A stretch of DNA of 64,000 nt from Prinia subflava (Eukaryota; Chordata; Aves; Passeriformes; Cisticolidae), in NCBI RefSeq assembly GCF_021018805.1, contig NC_086247.1:141542102-141606101 (forward strand), in the 5' to 3' direction. Of this stretch, positions 34,878 to 47,767 are shown in pieces. The stretch's first letter is position 1; each line of letters begins with the position of its first letter. Under the pieces are notes generated by a model. It made no database searches. It was given only the letters and a program-made list of their open reading frames with translations, and was not told the origin of the DNA. The translations under genes and the position numbers were made by a program.

Positions 34878-37130
34878 GTGTGCTTAGTGCAATGCTCGAT
34901 TCCACTTGATGAACGCACTTTGAACTGTGACTCTGTTAGGAAAAATGTACTTTTCTCTGAAAGTAACTTCACACAGTCCCTGTAAAAACAGTGCATTTCA
35001 GATACTACACTCTTATGTACTGTGAAGAAATAGGCTCAAAATATATAACCTGTTATTTTTCTAGAAATGGCTAAAGAGATTCTGACAAGTAATTGCATCA
35101 ATTATTAATGGCAAAAAGGACTTTACTTTTTTAAAGTTTGTTTTGGAACACTTAATATAGACACCACTCTTTCACCCACACCCAAAACTCACCATTACCT
35201 TGCAGATTCTGAATTAAGGTGGTATATTTACTAAACAATATTTTTCCCCACTATTATTTGGACTGCTTTTCTTAGAAAACATTCTTTATTTAGATGAGAG
35301 CTATTAAGTGACTTCTAGAATAAGAGAGATCTATAGTAGGGATCAGCTGAGTTAGAATTTTCTTTCTGTGCAAAGACAACCAGTTTCTGTGGGAGAAGCA
35401 GAACAGCCCCTGCTTATACTGGGTGCCTCCTGAAGAGGTTTTGTGGACAAATATCTGTTGATCAACTTTTGCACTTGCATAGCAGAAGCGTTACTCCAGC
35501 ACCCTTTAAGATTTGGGAAAGCTTATGCTACAAGGAGAGAAGTGTGTTGTGCATGTAGCAGATTTTGCTGTCTTGCCTGCTTCTCCCTACAACTTGAAGT
35601 GCACAGGATTAAACCTCGTGGCCAGGAGCCAGGCAGTGTGCATATTTATGGCCTATTATGATCAAACCTCTTTGATTTAACCCAAAGGTTAAGAGATGAG
35701 CAGTCCTTCATGGTTTTAGTTTATCACTGCTTTTCCTCTCAGCATTCAGCATGGTCACAGCTGCTGATTCAAAGGGATTACACTGGTAACATTTCAATAA
35801 TCATTGAGCACTGCTGGCAGTTTATAAAGCTGTTTCCTGTGCTATTTCCTGAGAAAAATAATTCCCTAATCAATGCAGCTAATTCCCTGGAACAGTTGGG
35901 TAGTAACTATCTTGGCAGAGTTTTAAGTACTTTGATAGAGTAGTTCTGCATCAAACCACACAGAAGTAAGCTGGCAAGGTAAAATTTTGGGCTATTTTTC
36001 TTCACAAGGCTAGCTTACAATTAAAATCAGAAGTTAGTATACTTATCAAACATAAGTGATAAAAAATCCTTCACATCCTATAGAAGCTGTAGACAGAGAC
36101 TGAGCAAAAATTCAGCAACTACATTTTTTTTCTTAGCTTATGTGGTTTTGAGATTTGTACTTGAGATTTCAAGTACACAGGTTTCTCCTGTGTACTTGAA
36201 AATGTTTTTCTCATTTCAGTTTCTATGAAAAATAATTCTGCTTTTTTGACTGTACTTTTTTTCTTAGAAGAACAACCAAAGTCCCGAGTGGAAATGTTTG
36301 CAAGAATATTTGGCATTAATCAAACTGGCCTAGCCTTATTTCTAAAAGCACTTAAATTTTGCTTCTTTGTATTTGCTTCCAACAGCAAAAGGCCTTGCTG
36401 GCCCTAACTCAATACACCTTTATGCAATCTCTTGCACTTGTTAAAAACACACCAGAAACCATAACTCTCCCTACGTCCTAACTTGTCCTCTGTGCAAAAT
36501 AAACTAGGGATTAGGTGGTGCTGAGCATATTAGACTCTTTTTATGTCTCTTAAGAGACTCTTACCTAGGAAATTTCCTGAATTTCCTTTTATACTCCGTC
36601 CATTTTAGACACCATTAAAACAGAGAAATGCTTGTGACAAATTGCAGCAGTCTGTGATTTTGTATCATATATATGGTACAGAACTACAAATAAATAGTGT
36701 GTCTTTTAAAAGACAGTGCTCCAAGCATTATATTTAAATCTGCAGGCACTGACTGAGTGAAAAACTACATCAAATAATTTCAGTCATTTCAACTTAGGGT
36801 ACTAGCAAATATCATCAGGAAAACCAATACAAACAAAACTAAAAGCAAGTCTTTTACAGTGCTCATCTTGGAACTAAATTTATTTTTATTGAATATATGC
36901 ATTCAGATTGTTTCTGATTGCACAACAGGAAAACATGTAGGTAGATTGTATAAAATGGTGCAAATGCAACATTCCTGCTGACTCTAACCTGATTGCCTGC
37001 ATAGCAAACTCTAGAACTATGATCTTCATGAGTTATTTAAAATCATTATTTTCTAACTGATCATATATATTAAAAAATCCTTTCTTCCTTAATCTATAAG
37101 AAGATGACCTTTGCTCCTTTACTCTTCTCT
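34878..37130. other. Unique AT-rich sequence
   Basis: No gene is recognised. It contains the hairpin at 36158-36201, listed separately. Open frames at 35443-35661 and 35710-35943 are unremarkable. Confidence 0.55.
36158..36201. repeat. Nested inverted repeat with a perfect 15-bp hairpin
   Basis: TTTCAAGTACACAGG (36167-36181) pairs perfectly with CCTGTGTACTTGAAA (36187-36201) across the 5-nt loop TTTCT. A third, upstream copy, TGTACTTGA at about 36156-36164, can instead pair with TCAAGTACA (36169-36177) across a 4-nt loop, so two mutually exclusive hairpins exist. There is no T-run terminator context. The arrangement fits a template-switch (quasipalindrome) mutation. A small structured RNA is possible but the stem is short for a microRNA precursor. 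Confidence 0.85.
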
Positions 37131-37672
37131 CAGGAGACCTCAACTGGAGTGCTGTGTCCAGCTCCAGGGTCCTCAGTACAGGAAGGACATTGAACTGTTG
37201 GAGAGAGTCCAGAGGAGGCCACAAGGGTGATCAGAGGGATGGATCCTTTCTCCTATGAGGAAAGGCTGAGAGAGAAGGGGATTGTTCAGCCTGGACGTGA
37301 GAAGACTCCAGGAAGACCTTACAGAACCTTCCACTACCTGCAGGAAAGCTGCAGAGGGACTTTTTTACGAGGTCATGTGGTGACTGGACAAGGGGGATTG
37401 CATTTTAAAGCAATCAAAATGACTTTAAATTGAAAGAGGAAAGGGTTAGATCAGACAAAAGATTTTTTTTACAATGTGGGTGATAAAACACTGGAACAAG
37501 TTGCCCAGAGAAGCTGTGGATGCCTCATCCCTGGAAACATTCATGGTCAGACTGCAGACGGCTCTGAGCAGCCTGACCTAGTTAAAGATATCCTTGTCCA
37601 TGGCAGAGAGGTTGGACTAGAGAGCCTTTAAAAGGTCTCTTCCAATTAGATAATTTAATGATTCTATGATTT
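37131..37672 (+). mobile_element. CR1 LINE 3' fragment
   Basis: Matches the avian CR1 3' region: GGAGTGCTGTGTCCAGCTCC, then TCCTATGAGGAAAGGCTGAG, TTGTTCAGCCTGGA, GGAACAAGTTGCCCAGAGAA, GGTTGGACTAGAGAGCC and GGTCTCTTCCAATTAGA. It ends in the CR1 terminal repeat ATGATTCTATGATT. It is 5'-truncated, as most CR1 copies are, and has no poly(A). Many substitutions and small deletions show it is an old, inactive copy. Open frames inside it are spurious. Confidence 0.95.
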
Positions 37673-39590
37673 TCTAAGTCCATTCATCTTGGATTTAGAG
37701 TGGGCAATCCTATATTTCCAAAACATTTCTTATGTAATATTAGAGATGAAGCTCTAAAGCCTATAAATTCTCCTACAGTCAAATAGAGAGAATTGTGCAA
37801 AATTATACCTGGGGATATTTCTGTAAAATCTAGCACACATTAGAAGTGAATTTTAGACAGCTAAAGTAAAACTTCTTCTAAAGTCTTCCCTGGGCAGTCC
37901 TCTCTTCTATAAACAATTTTAAGTACTTTAGAATTAAGGCACAAAGAATAGGGAATGTTCTTTGAAAGACAACCTGTTCCCTGTAAATGCACAGCTATCC
38001 ACGGAAAGGTAGGGCCCAAAACTGTAGCACTGACTTGTAGATGTAGATGTCTGAGGAACAGCAGGAATGGCCAAGCTGGTAAGCATTAAAAATGCAGTTT
38101 GTCATTTCTGGTTATTTCCTGTCTGCCAATTAAAGCAGTTAGGATAAAGAAAAATATTACACATTTTATAGGTGAGAAAAAAAAGTAAGAGACAGTCTAC
38201 CCTCAGGCTTTATCAAGATAGGCTTGTACAAATTGAAGTCTTTCTTGAGAGGTGTTCCTCTAAGTGTTTCAAGAGCTTCACCAAGAGTCCATTAACCCTC
38301 ACAACAGCCTCTTCAATTCTGAGGTTCCAGTCTGTGACTCAAAAGGATCTGATTCCTGTTCAATCTCAGATGATGGACATGATGAATTAGCTGCAGTGCA
38401 ATGGTCCTAAGCTCTAAGGCAAGACCATCTTTGCAGGACAGACAAAAACAGACACCCTCTCCATCAGCCACCAATTTTCAGTATTTGGCCATACTACTTT
38501 GCACACTGAGGAGAAATCAGAGGTCTTTGTCACCTCCTCCACCACTCAAGTCTCTCTGTAATCTATCTTGTCACCTTGTGACCTGTCAATACTTCCCAAA
38601 GAAAGACATTTTGTGTTGGAGAAAACTAATCAAAATTACTTTTTTGCCTTGATAGGTCCGTGTTATTCATCTTAGAAAAAAAACCCCAGTGTGCCTAATA
38701 AACCTGTTGCTTAGGTGACCCTCTTAGTACTGAATTTGCCACAGTTTAAACACATCACTGGTGCAATCTACCTGCTTCTTTACTGGGCTGATTTCCAGCC
38801 CTTCTCACTAGCACTCCTGCAGGTACCCTTAATGCTCCAGGCTGCAGGGATAGGACATCTTTAGCAAACACACATGCTAAAAATGCATTTTGAGAGTTTC
38901 AGACAAGTTTTGAGAGCTGAGAAATTTAATATGAGGATCTTTAGCTTTCAATGGATCTCAAGAAAATGTTTCTGTGTTTACTTAGCCTGGTGTTCCCAGT
39001 GTAATAGTATGTTCAGAGGAGTCTCTCTGGGAAGCCATCTGGTATGTCAGAGCACAGTATGTACTATCTTCCCTTGTTGCCAAATACATGCATTCAATTA
39101 ATGATAATCATCTGCTGCTTCTACACAGTGATACATTTTTTTTCCCCTTTTCCTGAGTAGTCCTAGCCAAGCTTTGCATAATCACCTTAGGAAACCTTGG
39201 TGCTGAGACTTTGATTTCCTTCCCAGACTGCAGCGTACCAGTGGGGTCTGACACAGCTTTGCTTGTTGATGAGGAGGAAGTGGAAACACAATAGCATTGC
39301 TTTCTCTCACACGTTCACAGCTGGGCTCCCAGACAGAGTCAGCAGAAAAAAATATTACATAGCCTGCAGAAATGTCATCAGGACTTGAGAGGTGCTGATC
39401 TAGGAGTAACAATTGCTCTAAGAACAGCTGTTTCCTCCGTAGAGATTTAGCAGTTCCACCAGGGAAACAGTTTAGCCTCTTTGCTTATCATGGAAAAACT
39501 TATTTCAGATGTGATTGTGAACAAAGGCAGAACAACTCTTTTAATGCTAAAGCAAATGCACAGAAAAGCCAAATTGCATTCAGGACTGCA
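37673..39590. other. Unique non-coding sequence
   Basis: No gene or additional repeat is recognised. Open frames at 38172-38390 and 38401-38652 carry no family signature. Confidence 0.5.
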
Positions 39591-39735
39591 CCAAGACTGA
39601 AATCATCCCTTAATTTTAATTATGCTACTTATCACATAATAAATGGAAAGGAAATTAATTTGAAATGGAAAATAATTATCAAAGAGACACTTAATATATA
39701 TTTAACTTTATCAGTTACCTTTTCATTCATATCTT
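39590..39735. promoter_or_regulatory. Candidate AT-rich conserved element
   Basis: Dense in homeodomain-like words: TTAATTTTAATTATGC (about 39611), GAAATTAATTTG (about 39651) and AAAATAATTATC (about 39668). No repeat signature. Enhancer-like texture only. Confidence 0.2.
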
Positions 39736-42700
39736 ATATTAAAGGTAAATTTTGACCGAAGTGGATCTGCATTAGGAAGTAAATGTGTATTCCCCATCCC
39801 TGGCTGAGATCAGGGCAACATTGGGTGAAGACCATTGGGTGAATGGTGGCAGTTCAGAGCAACAGTTCCAAACAACAGCTTTTCATAACCACACATCAGA
39901 AGCCACAGAAAACACCTGCAGAAAAATGCAGGTTTTCAGTAGAAAAAGTTGTTATATAGGTTGCCTTGTGATGATGTTTCTGTGCAGAAAAACAAAAGCT
40001 TTTTCATGTACAAACGTACCAAATGTGTCCTTACACAGACAGACAAGAAAGATGTCTTTAAAAACTGCAGCTAAACTTGAATAAAAAACATCTGTGTGGA
40101 GTTATGCTGGTTCTTTCACTATGTATGAATAGAATACAGAGGAAAAATCAACTGAATAATTAATATATCTTGGTGTTGCATGTCCCCTTAGAGCACTGAG
40201 AGCTGTTCTTAAGCCAGGTAGCACTGACAGTCCTGGAGTCACCTCTCACTTCTGTCTGGGGCACCTTTGCTGCTCACTGAATGCTGGATAAATGCTCATA
40301 CAGGGATTTACGTTTTTACAAACTTCATTTTTCTTAAGGCAACTCTTTACTCCCTCTTGTGGCTCTCTAGAAAAGTACATTACTTCTACCTGAAATCCAG
40401 CTGAATTGTATTTTTCATAGCATATATTTGATGTTAAATAAATGGGTGATAATGTTGGGTTGTGAATTCTATCCAGTAAATATATTAATTCCAAAATATA
40501 GATTACAGGCACATTTCTATTCCAATATCTACACATATATTTCATATTTCAGTGATTATATAAAGTAACTTGAGAAATATTTTGACATAAATTTTCCATC
40601 AAGCAAAAATGAAAATTGACTGTGTTTTAGGAAAAACCCTAAAATTTCAGGAATATATTAACTGATCTCCAAATAACACTATTTATCAGTGTATAAGCAC
40701 AAAGATATCTTTTATATATGGAATTCGTTCGTATAATCAAGTTTTCAGGATGCAAATGCAACGTCTGGTCTGGCCATACGAATTCTTTTTTTTTTTTCTT
40801 ATTATGTGCTGATTCTGGGTATATACCCCTGAACACAGAGGGAATAGAAATGAGCTGTGGCACTTGCATAACAAGGGAAGTGACAGAATTCATTATTCCC
40901 ATGGCACGTCAGTGATCACATTCCATTACTGTTGGCTGTCACACTGCACACATCTCCCACAGATGCAGAATACTGATGGGAGACACTTTTCAGCTTTATC
41001 TCTACTTTTCTGTTTACCTACCACATTCCCAGTGGGCAAAAAACTCTCCAACTTCAAGGGCATCAAAACTGTCTTTTTCCCATATTCATTACACTAAGCT
41101 ATGCTAATCTTTGTTCTATTTGTTATTTGAAAAACTTCTCAAGAGATCAGGGTGTAGCTGAAGAATCAAAGACCAGGAGCTCTGCAGAGCATGTGGGTAA
41201 CATTTGAGTGCCTGTAACTCCACATTTGAAGACTAAGAGTGGCAGCAAATATGAAAGAGTAACTCAACCCTCTTTCCCTGAAGGTTAACCTTGAATCACA
41301 CCTTTTCACAATTGCCACCAGCTAAGAATGTGCACTTGTGATAACATTTGGATCCTCCATTGCCTGACTGTGAGTGTCAGCTCTAGGTCAGTGAGCCAGC
41401 AGTCTCCACAGATGAGGCTGTTGCCAGTTTTCACCTACTGCTGTATCTGTTGTGTTCAGATAACTTGGCTGAGCCTTAACATTTTCCTTCTCTAGGCTTC
41501 TTTGGTTTTTAATTTTACTATCAAGTATATGCTGGACATGGGCATACGTTTGATGACAACACACAAAGTAGTTATTTTGTGCTTCAGATTCTTGGCTATG
41601 ATGTCTTTAAAAACTGGGGAAAAAATGAAGAGAAGTGATTAGAAGCATTTGATTTAGACAGATTGGCTTAAGTGAAAAGAAGGAGTTTATTATTATTATT
41701 ATTTGGATTTTTCTTTTTGCCAAATATGAAAACTCTGGAGAAAGAAGACATCTCTGATACGCATAATCTGTACAGTAAACTTGGAATTCTGTATCTCCTT
41801 CTCTTGGCTTTTGCTGCAGAGAGACTTCTTTGAATCCAGTGCTGAAAACTAGAACAGATTACAAGGTCTTAGTGAATCAGCAGTGCAGTCTATAAAGCAT
41901 GACTTCCACTGAAATACCCAGTCTGTGAAGTTTCCAGAACCCAACAGTGTTCATTTAGAGATAAAACCAGCTCAGTTCTGATTTTCAGCTGTGGGCAATG
42001 CACTAAGGAACAGGAATCAAAGGTCTATTTGCTTGTCTGTATCTGGGTGATGACTTGCTGCACAGGACAGAAAGCAGGGAATGAGATAAAGTCATAGTAT
42101 GAATTTGCTTAGAGCCTGAAAAAAGGGGAAAACCCCAAATAAATCCAAGCACTCTAATTTGTCTTAAGATGTTTCAGACTTTGAAGAGAAAATTCACCTA
42201 GAATAGACTAGATTACATTTGTGTGGACATCAGGAAAGTGTTTATTTGTTTTTTTCAAATCATGACTTGGCATTCACTTTCCTGTCTGTTGGGAGCAGGG
42301 TTTTGTAGCAATTTTATTTGAGAAGCTCACACCATCTAGCTGACTCTATCGTAATGAATCATTTAGCACAGGGCTCTCCTTCCAGAGTGCTTCTGCTGAC
42401 AGATTTCTCAGCCCAGCAGTGCACATTTCAGAGCAGTCACACCACCAGAGTGGCAGACTGCAGCATCCCTTGGGCTGCTCAGTAGAGGAATAGTGTGGGA
42501 CAGATAAGGGTAGTTGTACATCAGGATGCTGAAATATTCAGGAAGATTTTTCCTCAGGGAGTTCCAATGTACAATTTTTGACAGTGCAGGTGCACAGCCA
42601 CTGGGTTATTTATTAGACAGCACAAACATAGAAAAGTAACTGCAGTCAAGGTTTATCTTTAATTTGGCATATTCTTTAGAAGCAGTAATTCCATTGGGAA

Positions 42701-44520
42701 GCAATGACTGCTCTGAATTGTTTCAGCAAAAGAAAATTAACATTTAGTGTGTAAGAAAGTTTACAATTATTCGGAATGCAGAAACACAGACTCAGTAATC
42801 ACTGGAGACAAGGGACAGTAATTTAACTAGGATTAATGCAAAAAGGATGAGATGGGAGTATCTTTTCTCAGCTTACAAGCTTTGCATAAGTCAGACCCAA
42901 TGCAGGGAGCTAAAGTGAAAAGTAGTAGTGTCTTCTGCCTTATGTTCTTTGTCATGTGTGGATATTTATACAGAAACTAAATAGCCTAAGGGAAATTACA
43001 CCAGTCCTGCCTCTTCTGCCCCAGTAATCTCTAGGTGTCCTTTTACAGGATGTGGTGAGAGACAGATTAATGGGCTGGACCTTTTGTGTCCCTCTTCATG
43101 TCCCCATTAAGATACCCATGGAGATATTTTGGGTGCCTGTCATGAAAACAATGTTGCTATTGTTTCATTGCAGCTATAGGTACTAAATGTGTGTCACATT
43201 ACACTCTATTTTTATAAAGTTACCTGTTGCCTCCAAATGCTGATAAAAAGATAGCAAATGCTACACTCAATTCTTACTGAGTTTGGACTGCCAGGAAAAT
43301 GAATATTTAATAACTGGGGAAAAAATGAAAAGGAAAGATGGACTTGAAAAACGGGACATGGGGCAAGAACTGGACCATATAAAACTGATACATTTCCTTA
43401 TGAACCATGCAAATAAGAGCTGCTGAAAAAGAGCTGCAGAAAAACTGAGGATTTGAATTATAAAAGCCTGTAGAATACCACAATAAAAAATAAAACAGCT
43501 CCACCAGCAAATATAGACTGGTGAGGACTGACTGCTCTCTTTGCCTTTGTAGTCTTCAACCAAGAACACCCTTTATTTTCTCTTCAGCCATCTGAACACA
43601 CAGCAAACTTAATTTCAGGCTAGGATGGGTACTCTAGTTTGAGAAGATATTTTTTATTTTGCTGTTGTGTTAGAAATCTCCTCTCCTATGCACTCAATCA
43701 CATGAAACATTTACTAGGACACATCATAATAATTTACAAATTTTGACTCCCCCACGCCTCTTGATCTATTGTTATGTTTGTAACAAACATAAATAAAAGA
43801 ATGACATTCACTTGTTTGCACCAATGTTTATGGCTGAAACCTCCTTTTCTAGCTTCTAACACTGCCTCTGAAAACTTGTAGACACTTTGTTTGTTTGTTT
43901 TCCTTCCACTGCAGACATGTTTGGCAGAACACCCCACACCAACATGCCTAATGCGCTTCACACGTGTTATTTCAAAACATTGTCTCTCATGTAATATAAA
44001 TGTGCCACAAATGCTTTCTTATCAAGTCCCCTCATTTAAGTTTGGTTGACAAGAATGAAAATAGTGTGTTTGAGAAGTTTATTGTTTTCAATCCTGTTTT
44101 CCTCAGTGCCACAATGGCATTCTGTCTCTACTGACATTTGTTTAAATAAAGGCTGCTTTTCTAAAATCCATTTAAAACTTTCCAACAACATGCAGTTATT
44201 GCTCTTTCACTTTAGTTGCTCCTTTCTTCCATCCCCTCACAACTTGCATATTCACTGTTGTTTAAAATAAAGTCCAGAAGGCTGGCCCAAGGAAATCTGA
44301 ACTGGTTTCTGCTAGCCCCACAGGTATACTTTTAGCCTATTACTTATACTGTTAACAATATGAAATGAAAGAGAGAATACAGAAGAATAGAATTAAGTTG
44401 TTTCTTTTTCACCTTGTGCTTGTCTTCTGTGTGTACAATATATCCAAATCAATTGCACTAAGAAAAACTAAAAGAAAAAATTAAATAGAAATATCCAATT
44501 TTGATGTGAAATGAGATGCA
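39736..44520. other. Unique non-coding sequence
   Basis: No gene or known repeat is recognised in this 4.8-kb stretch. A T-run lies at about 40788-40798. A short (TTA)n run lies at about 41687-41702. Minus frames at 40246-40545 and 43267-43569 and the plus frame at 39785-40084 are open for about 100 codons without recognisable domains. Confidence 0.5.
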
Positions 44521-44564
44521 ACAACTACTTAAATATATTAAAGTCTCTTCAATTTTCCTCTTAG

Positions 44565-44631
44565 ATCCTGGTGTCATTGATGTATTTGAATCCAAAATTT
44601 TATTATTCAAACCGTAAAGAAAAGTCTTCAG
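44565..44631 (+). other. Candidate 67-nt coding exon
   Basis: An acceptor, AATTTTCCTCTTAG, ends at 44564 and a donor, CAG then GTAAAATAC, starts at 44632. The 67 nt are open only in the first frame (ILVSLMYLNP...NRKEKSS, ending with one base, G). The next splice-like segment, at 45173, would continue in phase (GGT). I recognise no protein family. Without a parent gene it stays a candidate. Confidence 0.25.
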
Positions 44632-44754
44632 GTAAAATACATTTATTCCTTAAAAATCCTCAGACGAGCCCTCAGTAGTATTTTTTTAAATTATGCCTTC
44701 TTGCTGCCTGTCCCTACAGTGCTTTTTTTTTTTTGTGTGTGTGGATTTTGTTTG

Positions 44755-45172
44755 GTTAATCCTTTTTTTCATTTTGTGAGTGAGGGTCGACACTTTTGGT
44801 GCCAAGACTTGGTTGAAGGAATGTAAGAGCTTTTTTATTCTCAAAATGAACTAATCTTGGCATCTGATTTTGACCCATTCCATCTCCAACCGACCTACAC
44901 TGTAAATCTTATTTGAATTGATGCAGCTATTTCAGCCTTGGGAGATATATTTTAGTACTTGGGAATCAAATGCTTCAAAGTATTGAGCCAAGCAATACTG
45001 AATCGATCCCTGAATTATCCACACTTCTACTGAGGACAGCCAGAAACCCGAGGAGCGTGCAGACATTTGGCAATGGCAATTTATGAGTCAGAGCTACTTT
45101 GAGAGCCGCGGGCTGCGCTTGCCCTGCAGAGCCTGGTGGTTACATTTGCTTTATGTGACATCTTATTTTCAG
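44755..45172. promoter_or_regulatory. Candidate conserved non-coding block
   Basis: Unique, non-repetitive, with unusual CpG retention for this AT-rich region: GTCGACAC, CAACCGACC, AATCGATCC, CCCGAGGAGCGTG and GAGCCGCGGGCTGCGC. It lies between the two exon-like segments at 44565 and 45173. Retained CpGs can indicate hypomethylation or selection. This is inference. Confidence 0.3.
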
Positions 45173-45262
45173 GTGCTATTGTGTCGATCCTTTCATGCAC
45201 GGTAACGGAGTATCCAACAGCAGGAAACACCTTGAATGTGCCTCCTGGATGGTTTTCATGTT
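45173..45262 (+). other. Candidate terminal coding exon
   Basis: An acceptor, TGACATCTTATTTTCAG, ends at 45172. Joined to the G left by the segment ending at 44631, the frame reads GAIVSILSCT, then VTEYPTAGNT, and stops with TAA at 45260-45262. Alternatively a donor, ACG then GTAACG, at 45202 would make it a 29-nt internal exon; 67 + 29 = 96 nt keeps phase. There is no recognisable family and no convincing polyadenylation signal close downstream. Confidence 0.2.
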
Positions 45263-47432
45263 AAACATACTGTGGGTAGAACTGTTGGAGGTTTTTTTTT
45301 TGCTGAGTGCAGAGATGTTAACAAATATAGCACACATGCACAGAAAAATTATCTGTACTTGGTACAAAAGAAAGGGTGGAGATTATTTTCCTTGGATCAT
45401 GCTAATTCAATTACTTTAAAAATGTCTCAAAAGCCCCTAATGACAGGATGGCTGTGGGTGTAAATAAGATTTTGACAGGAAGGTCACATTCTCTTGGCTT
45501 TGAAGCCAGATGCTCATAGCAAGACTGTCATTATCTGAGAGGTTTGAATTGCATGTTCCCCATATACTTGGATTTACTAATTTCCTGCTAGGAAACTAGG
45601 ATATCTTCATCTTTTTTTTGGTTATAACCTTCAACACTCACAGCTATCTCTAGTATAATGTCATTCTTTCAGCTAATGCCACCAAAGGCCTTCTTGGATG
45701 GAGTTTGCCTATTTGGTTCTCAGGAGTCTCTTCAGAATTTGGCATGCAATCACTGAAACTTCATTTCTGTTTCTCATTTTTGCAAGACTACTCAAAACAT
45801 GTGCAATTTACAACTCAGTTGTCCCACATTATAAATTTGTCATGAAAGCTTTAGCTAAGTTTGATATGACTTATGGTCCATGAAATTTTGGAGGTTTTGT
45901 GGATATTTTATTAATGCAGTCAAATGTTAATCATATGCTGACCTACTTAAAAGCCCTGTGGTGACACAATCTCAAATGTGATTGAGATTGATTATATCTT
46001 GCTGCTAGAGTTATATCTAGAGTTATATATATATAAAGCTCTATATATAGAGTTATATAGAGGAAATTAATTGTAAAGCCCCCCTCCTAACTTAATTTCT
46101 TCATTTCCACCCCAATCTGAACTAATTGTAATAGTCTTTATAAACAAGAATAAAAAAGCATGCAATTCCTTTCACAAAAATGCCTTTTGAAGGGTTTTAT
46201 CTAAATTTCCTCTCTGTAAATGCCTTATATTTTAAATTCTAGCACAGGAACTATAAAAAATTTAAAATAAGCTGCTAGCTTTATTGGTAACAAATGGTTC
46301 CTTTTTAGTTTTATACAGTGAGTTTGTTAAAATATTATTCTGAAGAAAATCTTCTTGATATGCGGCTTCAACCCCTTTTCCTAGGCAATTTCTCTATGCT
46401 AGAATATTTCAAAAAACTTTTGACTGATGTCAATGTATGGCATTATTTTCCATATTTGCTAGTGACCCTAACTCTCAAATGACTTGTCTCTTCCATCTTA
46501 CATTTTTCTGAAGTATATAGAACTCAGAAAATTTTCAGTAGCAATGGTGCTGCTTTAATTTGAAAAGCCCATCTAGTTGCTTTCAATTGTCAGGGCTGGA
46601 CATACCACCAGTTACAGCTGCTGACAAAAACCCCAGCACCTGGATTGCAGCACATATTCTAGAAAAAGGAAGAAGAAGCTGTGTATCCCTTTTGATAATA
46701 AACTTTTTTTTTTTTCAATATGAATAAGATTACCAATATTTCCAAAAGCTGGCTAATTAATTATTTTGCCTAGTTTTCTCTGAAAATACCATTTCCAACT
46801 TTTTTTCTTAGATAACACAATATCCTTAGCATTTTCAAATCTATGAAGTTTATTTCTAGGTTTAGATAGAAAGTCATTAGGGTCATGAAATGGAGAATAT
46901 CTCTGTAACACTAGAATCTGATTTTGTCCTGTGTGCTGCTTCTTTCAAAAAGAGTAAGAACTTTTAGCATCTTTTGCTGTGAATCCTCTAGGAATGGAGT
47001 TGAAACTGACTTTTTTTACACACATATCAGAGAATAGCAGCCACAAAACCAGGTTAATAATACAAATCAGTCTAGAGATGATAGAGGTGAGAGGTTTTTT
47101 TCCTTATCTCTGTGCCACTAAACTCATTTACTTTGAAACACATTGAAATGTAAACATTAATACCATAGTTAACAAAGCACATTGGTCAATGTCTAAGAAG
47201 TTCTTGGCAATCCCAAGAGGAAGGTCAATATCTACTCTCTTCAGGGAGACTTACACATGTCAGTTTGTGCTTGCTGGATAGGAAACCTGCCCTGGGTTAA
47301 GGCTTATGTGACAGGTGAGTTACTCATGAGATTTCTGTAGACATCTGAACAATTGCTGAATCGTGGTCAAATTATATGTTCAATCCATTTGAGGGTTTAG
47401 GTTTCATTAAGACTTTGGAGAGACATCTGAGC
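45263..47432. other. AT-rich unique sequence
   Basis: No gene or known repeat beyond the AT palindrome cluster at 46005-46062, listed separately. A T-run lies at about 46706-46717. Confidence 0.55.
46005..46062. repeat. AT-rich palindrome cluster
   Basis: AGAGTTATAT occurs three times (about 46007, 46018 and 46050). An (AT)n stretch and the 14-bp palindrome CTCTATATATAGAG lie between copies. The segment can fold into alternative hairpins. It is probably a simple-sequence derived structure. Confidence 0.8.
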
Positions 47433-47580
47433 CACACAGGGTCATAAAGTTAAAGATTCATTTAATCTGGAAGAAAAGTCTAAGATCATTGAATCCAGCC
47501 ATCAGCTTAACACTGCAAAGTCCATCACTAAACTGTGTTCTGAAGAATCACATCTACATATTTTTTAACACTTCCATGCA
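47433..47580 (-). mobile_element. Old CR1 LINE 3' relic (minus)
   Basis: Diverged but in-order match to the reversed CR1 3' end: CACAGGGTCATAAAG, AAGTCTAAGATCATTGAATC, CCATCACTAAACTGTGTTCTG, then ACATATTTTTTAACACTTCC. About one base in five differs from what I expect of CR1. It is 5'-truncated and inactive. Confidence 0.8.
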
Positions 47581-47767
47581 TTTATTGAGAATTTTATCAT
47601 GATGAAGCAGATCTGCTTTGAATAACAAAGCCACAGTATAGTAAATGCAGACTTACATGTAAAGCTGCAGTAATTAACCTACTTCACCCTATCTCACCCC
47701 TGAATCCTTACATTCAGCCCCTAAGGAATAAGAATTTAATTCTCAATGAACAGAAGTGCAAGGGATA

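Noticed and set aside
34086..34996. Open frames of 212-299 codons with Phe/Ser, Phe/Leu, Lys/Arg or Lys/Glu dipeptide repeats
   Set aside because: All frames on both strands read through the purine-free hexanucleotide tract; they reflect simple sequence, not genes.
37227..37433. Open frame inside the CR1 copy
   Set aside because: It lies in the decayed 3' part of CR1 and does not correspond to an intact CR1 protein segment.
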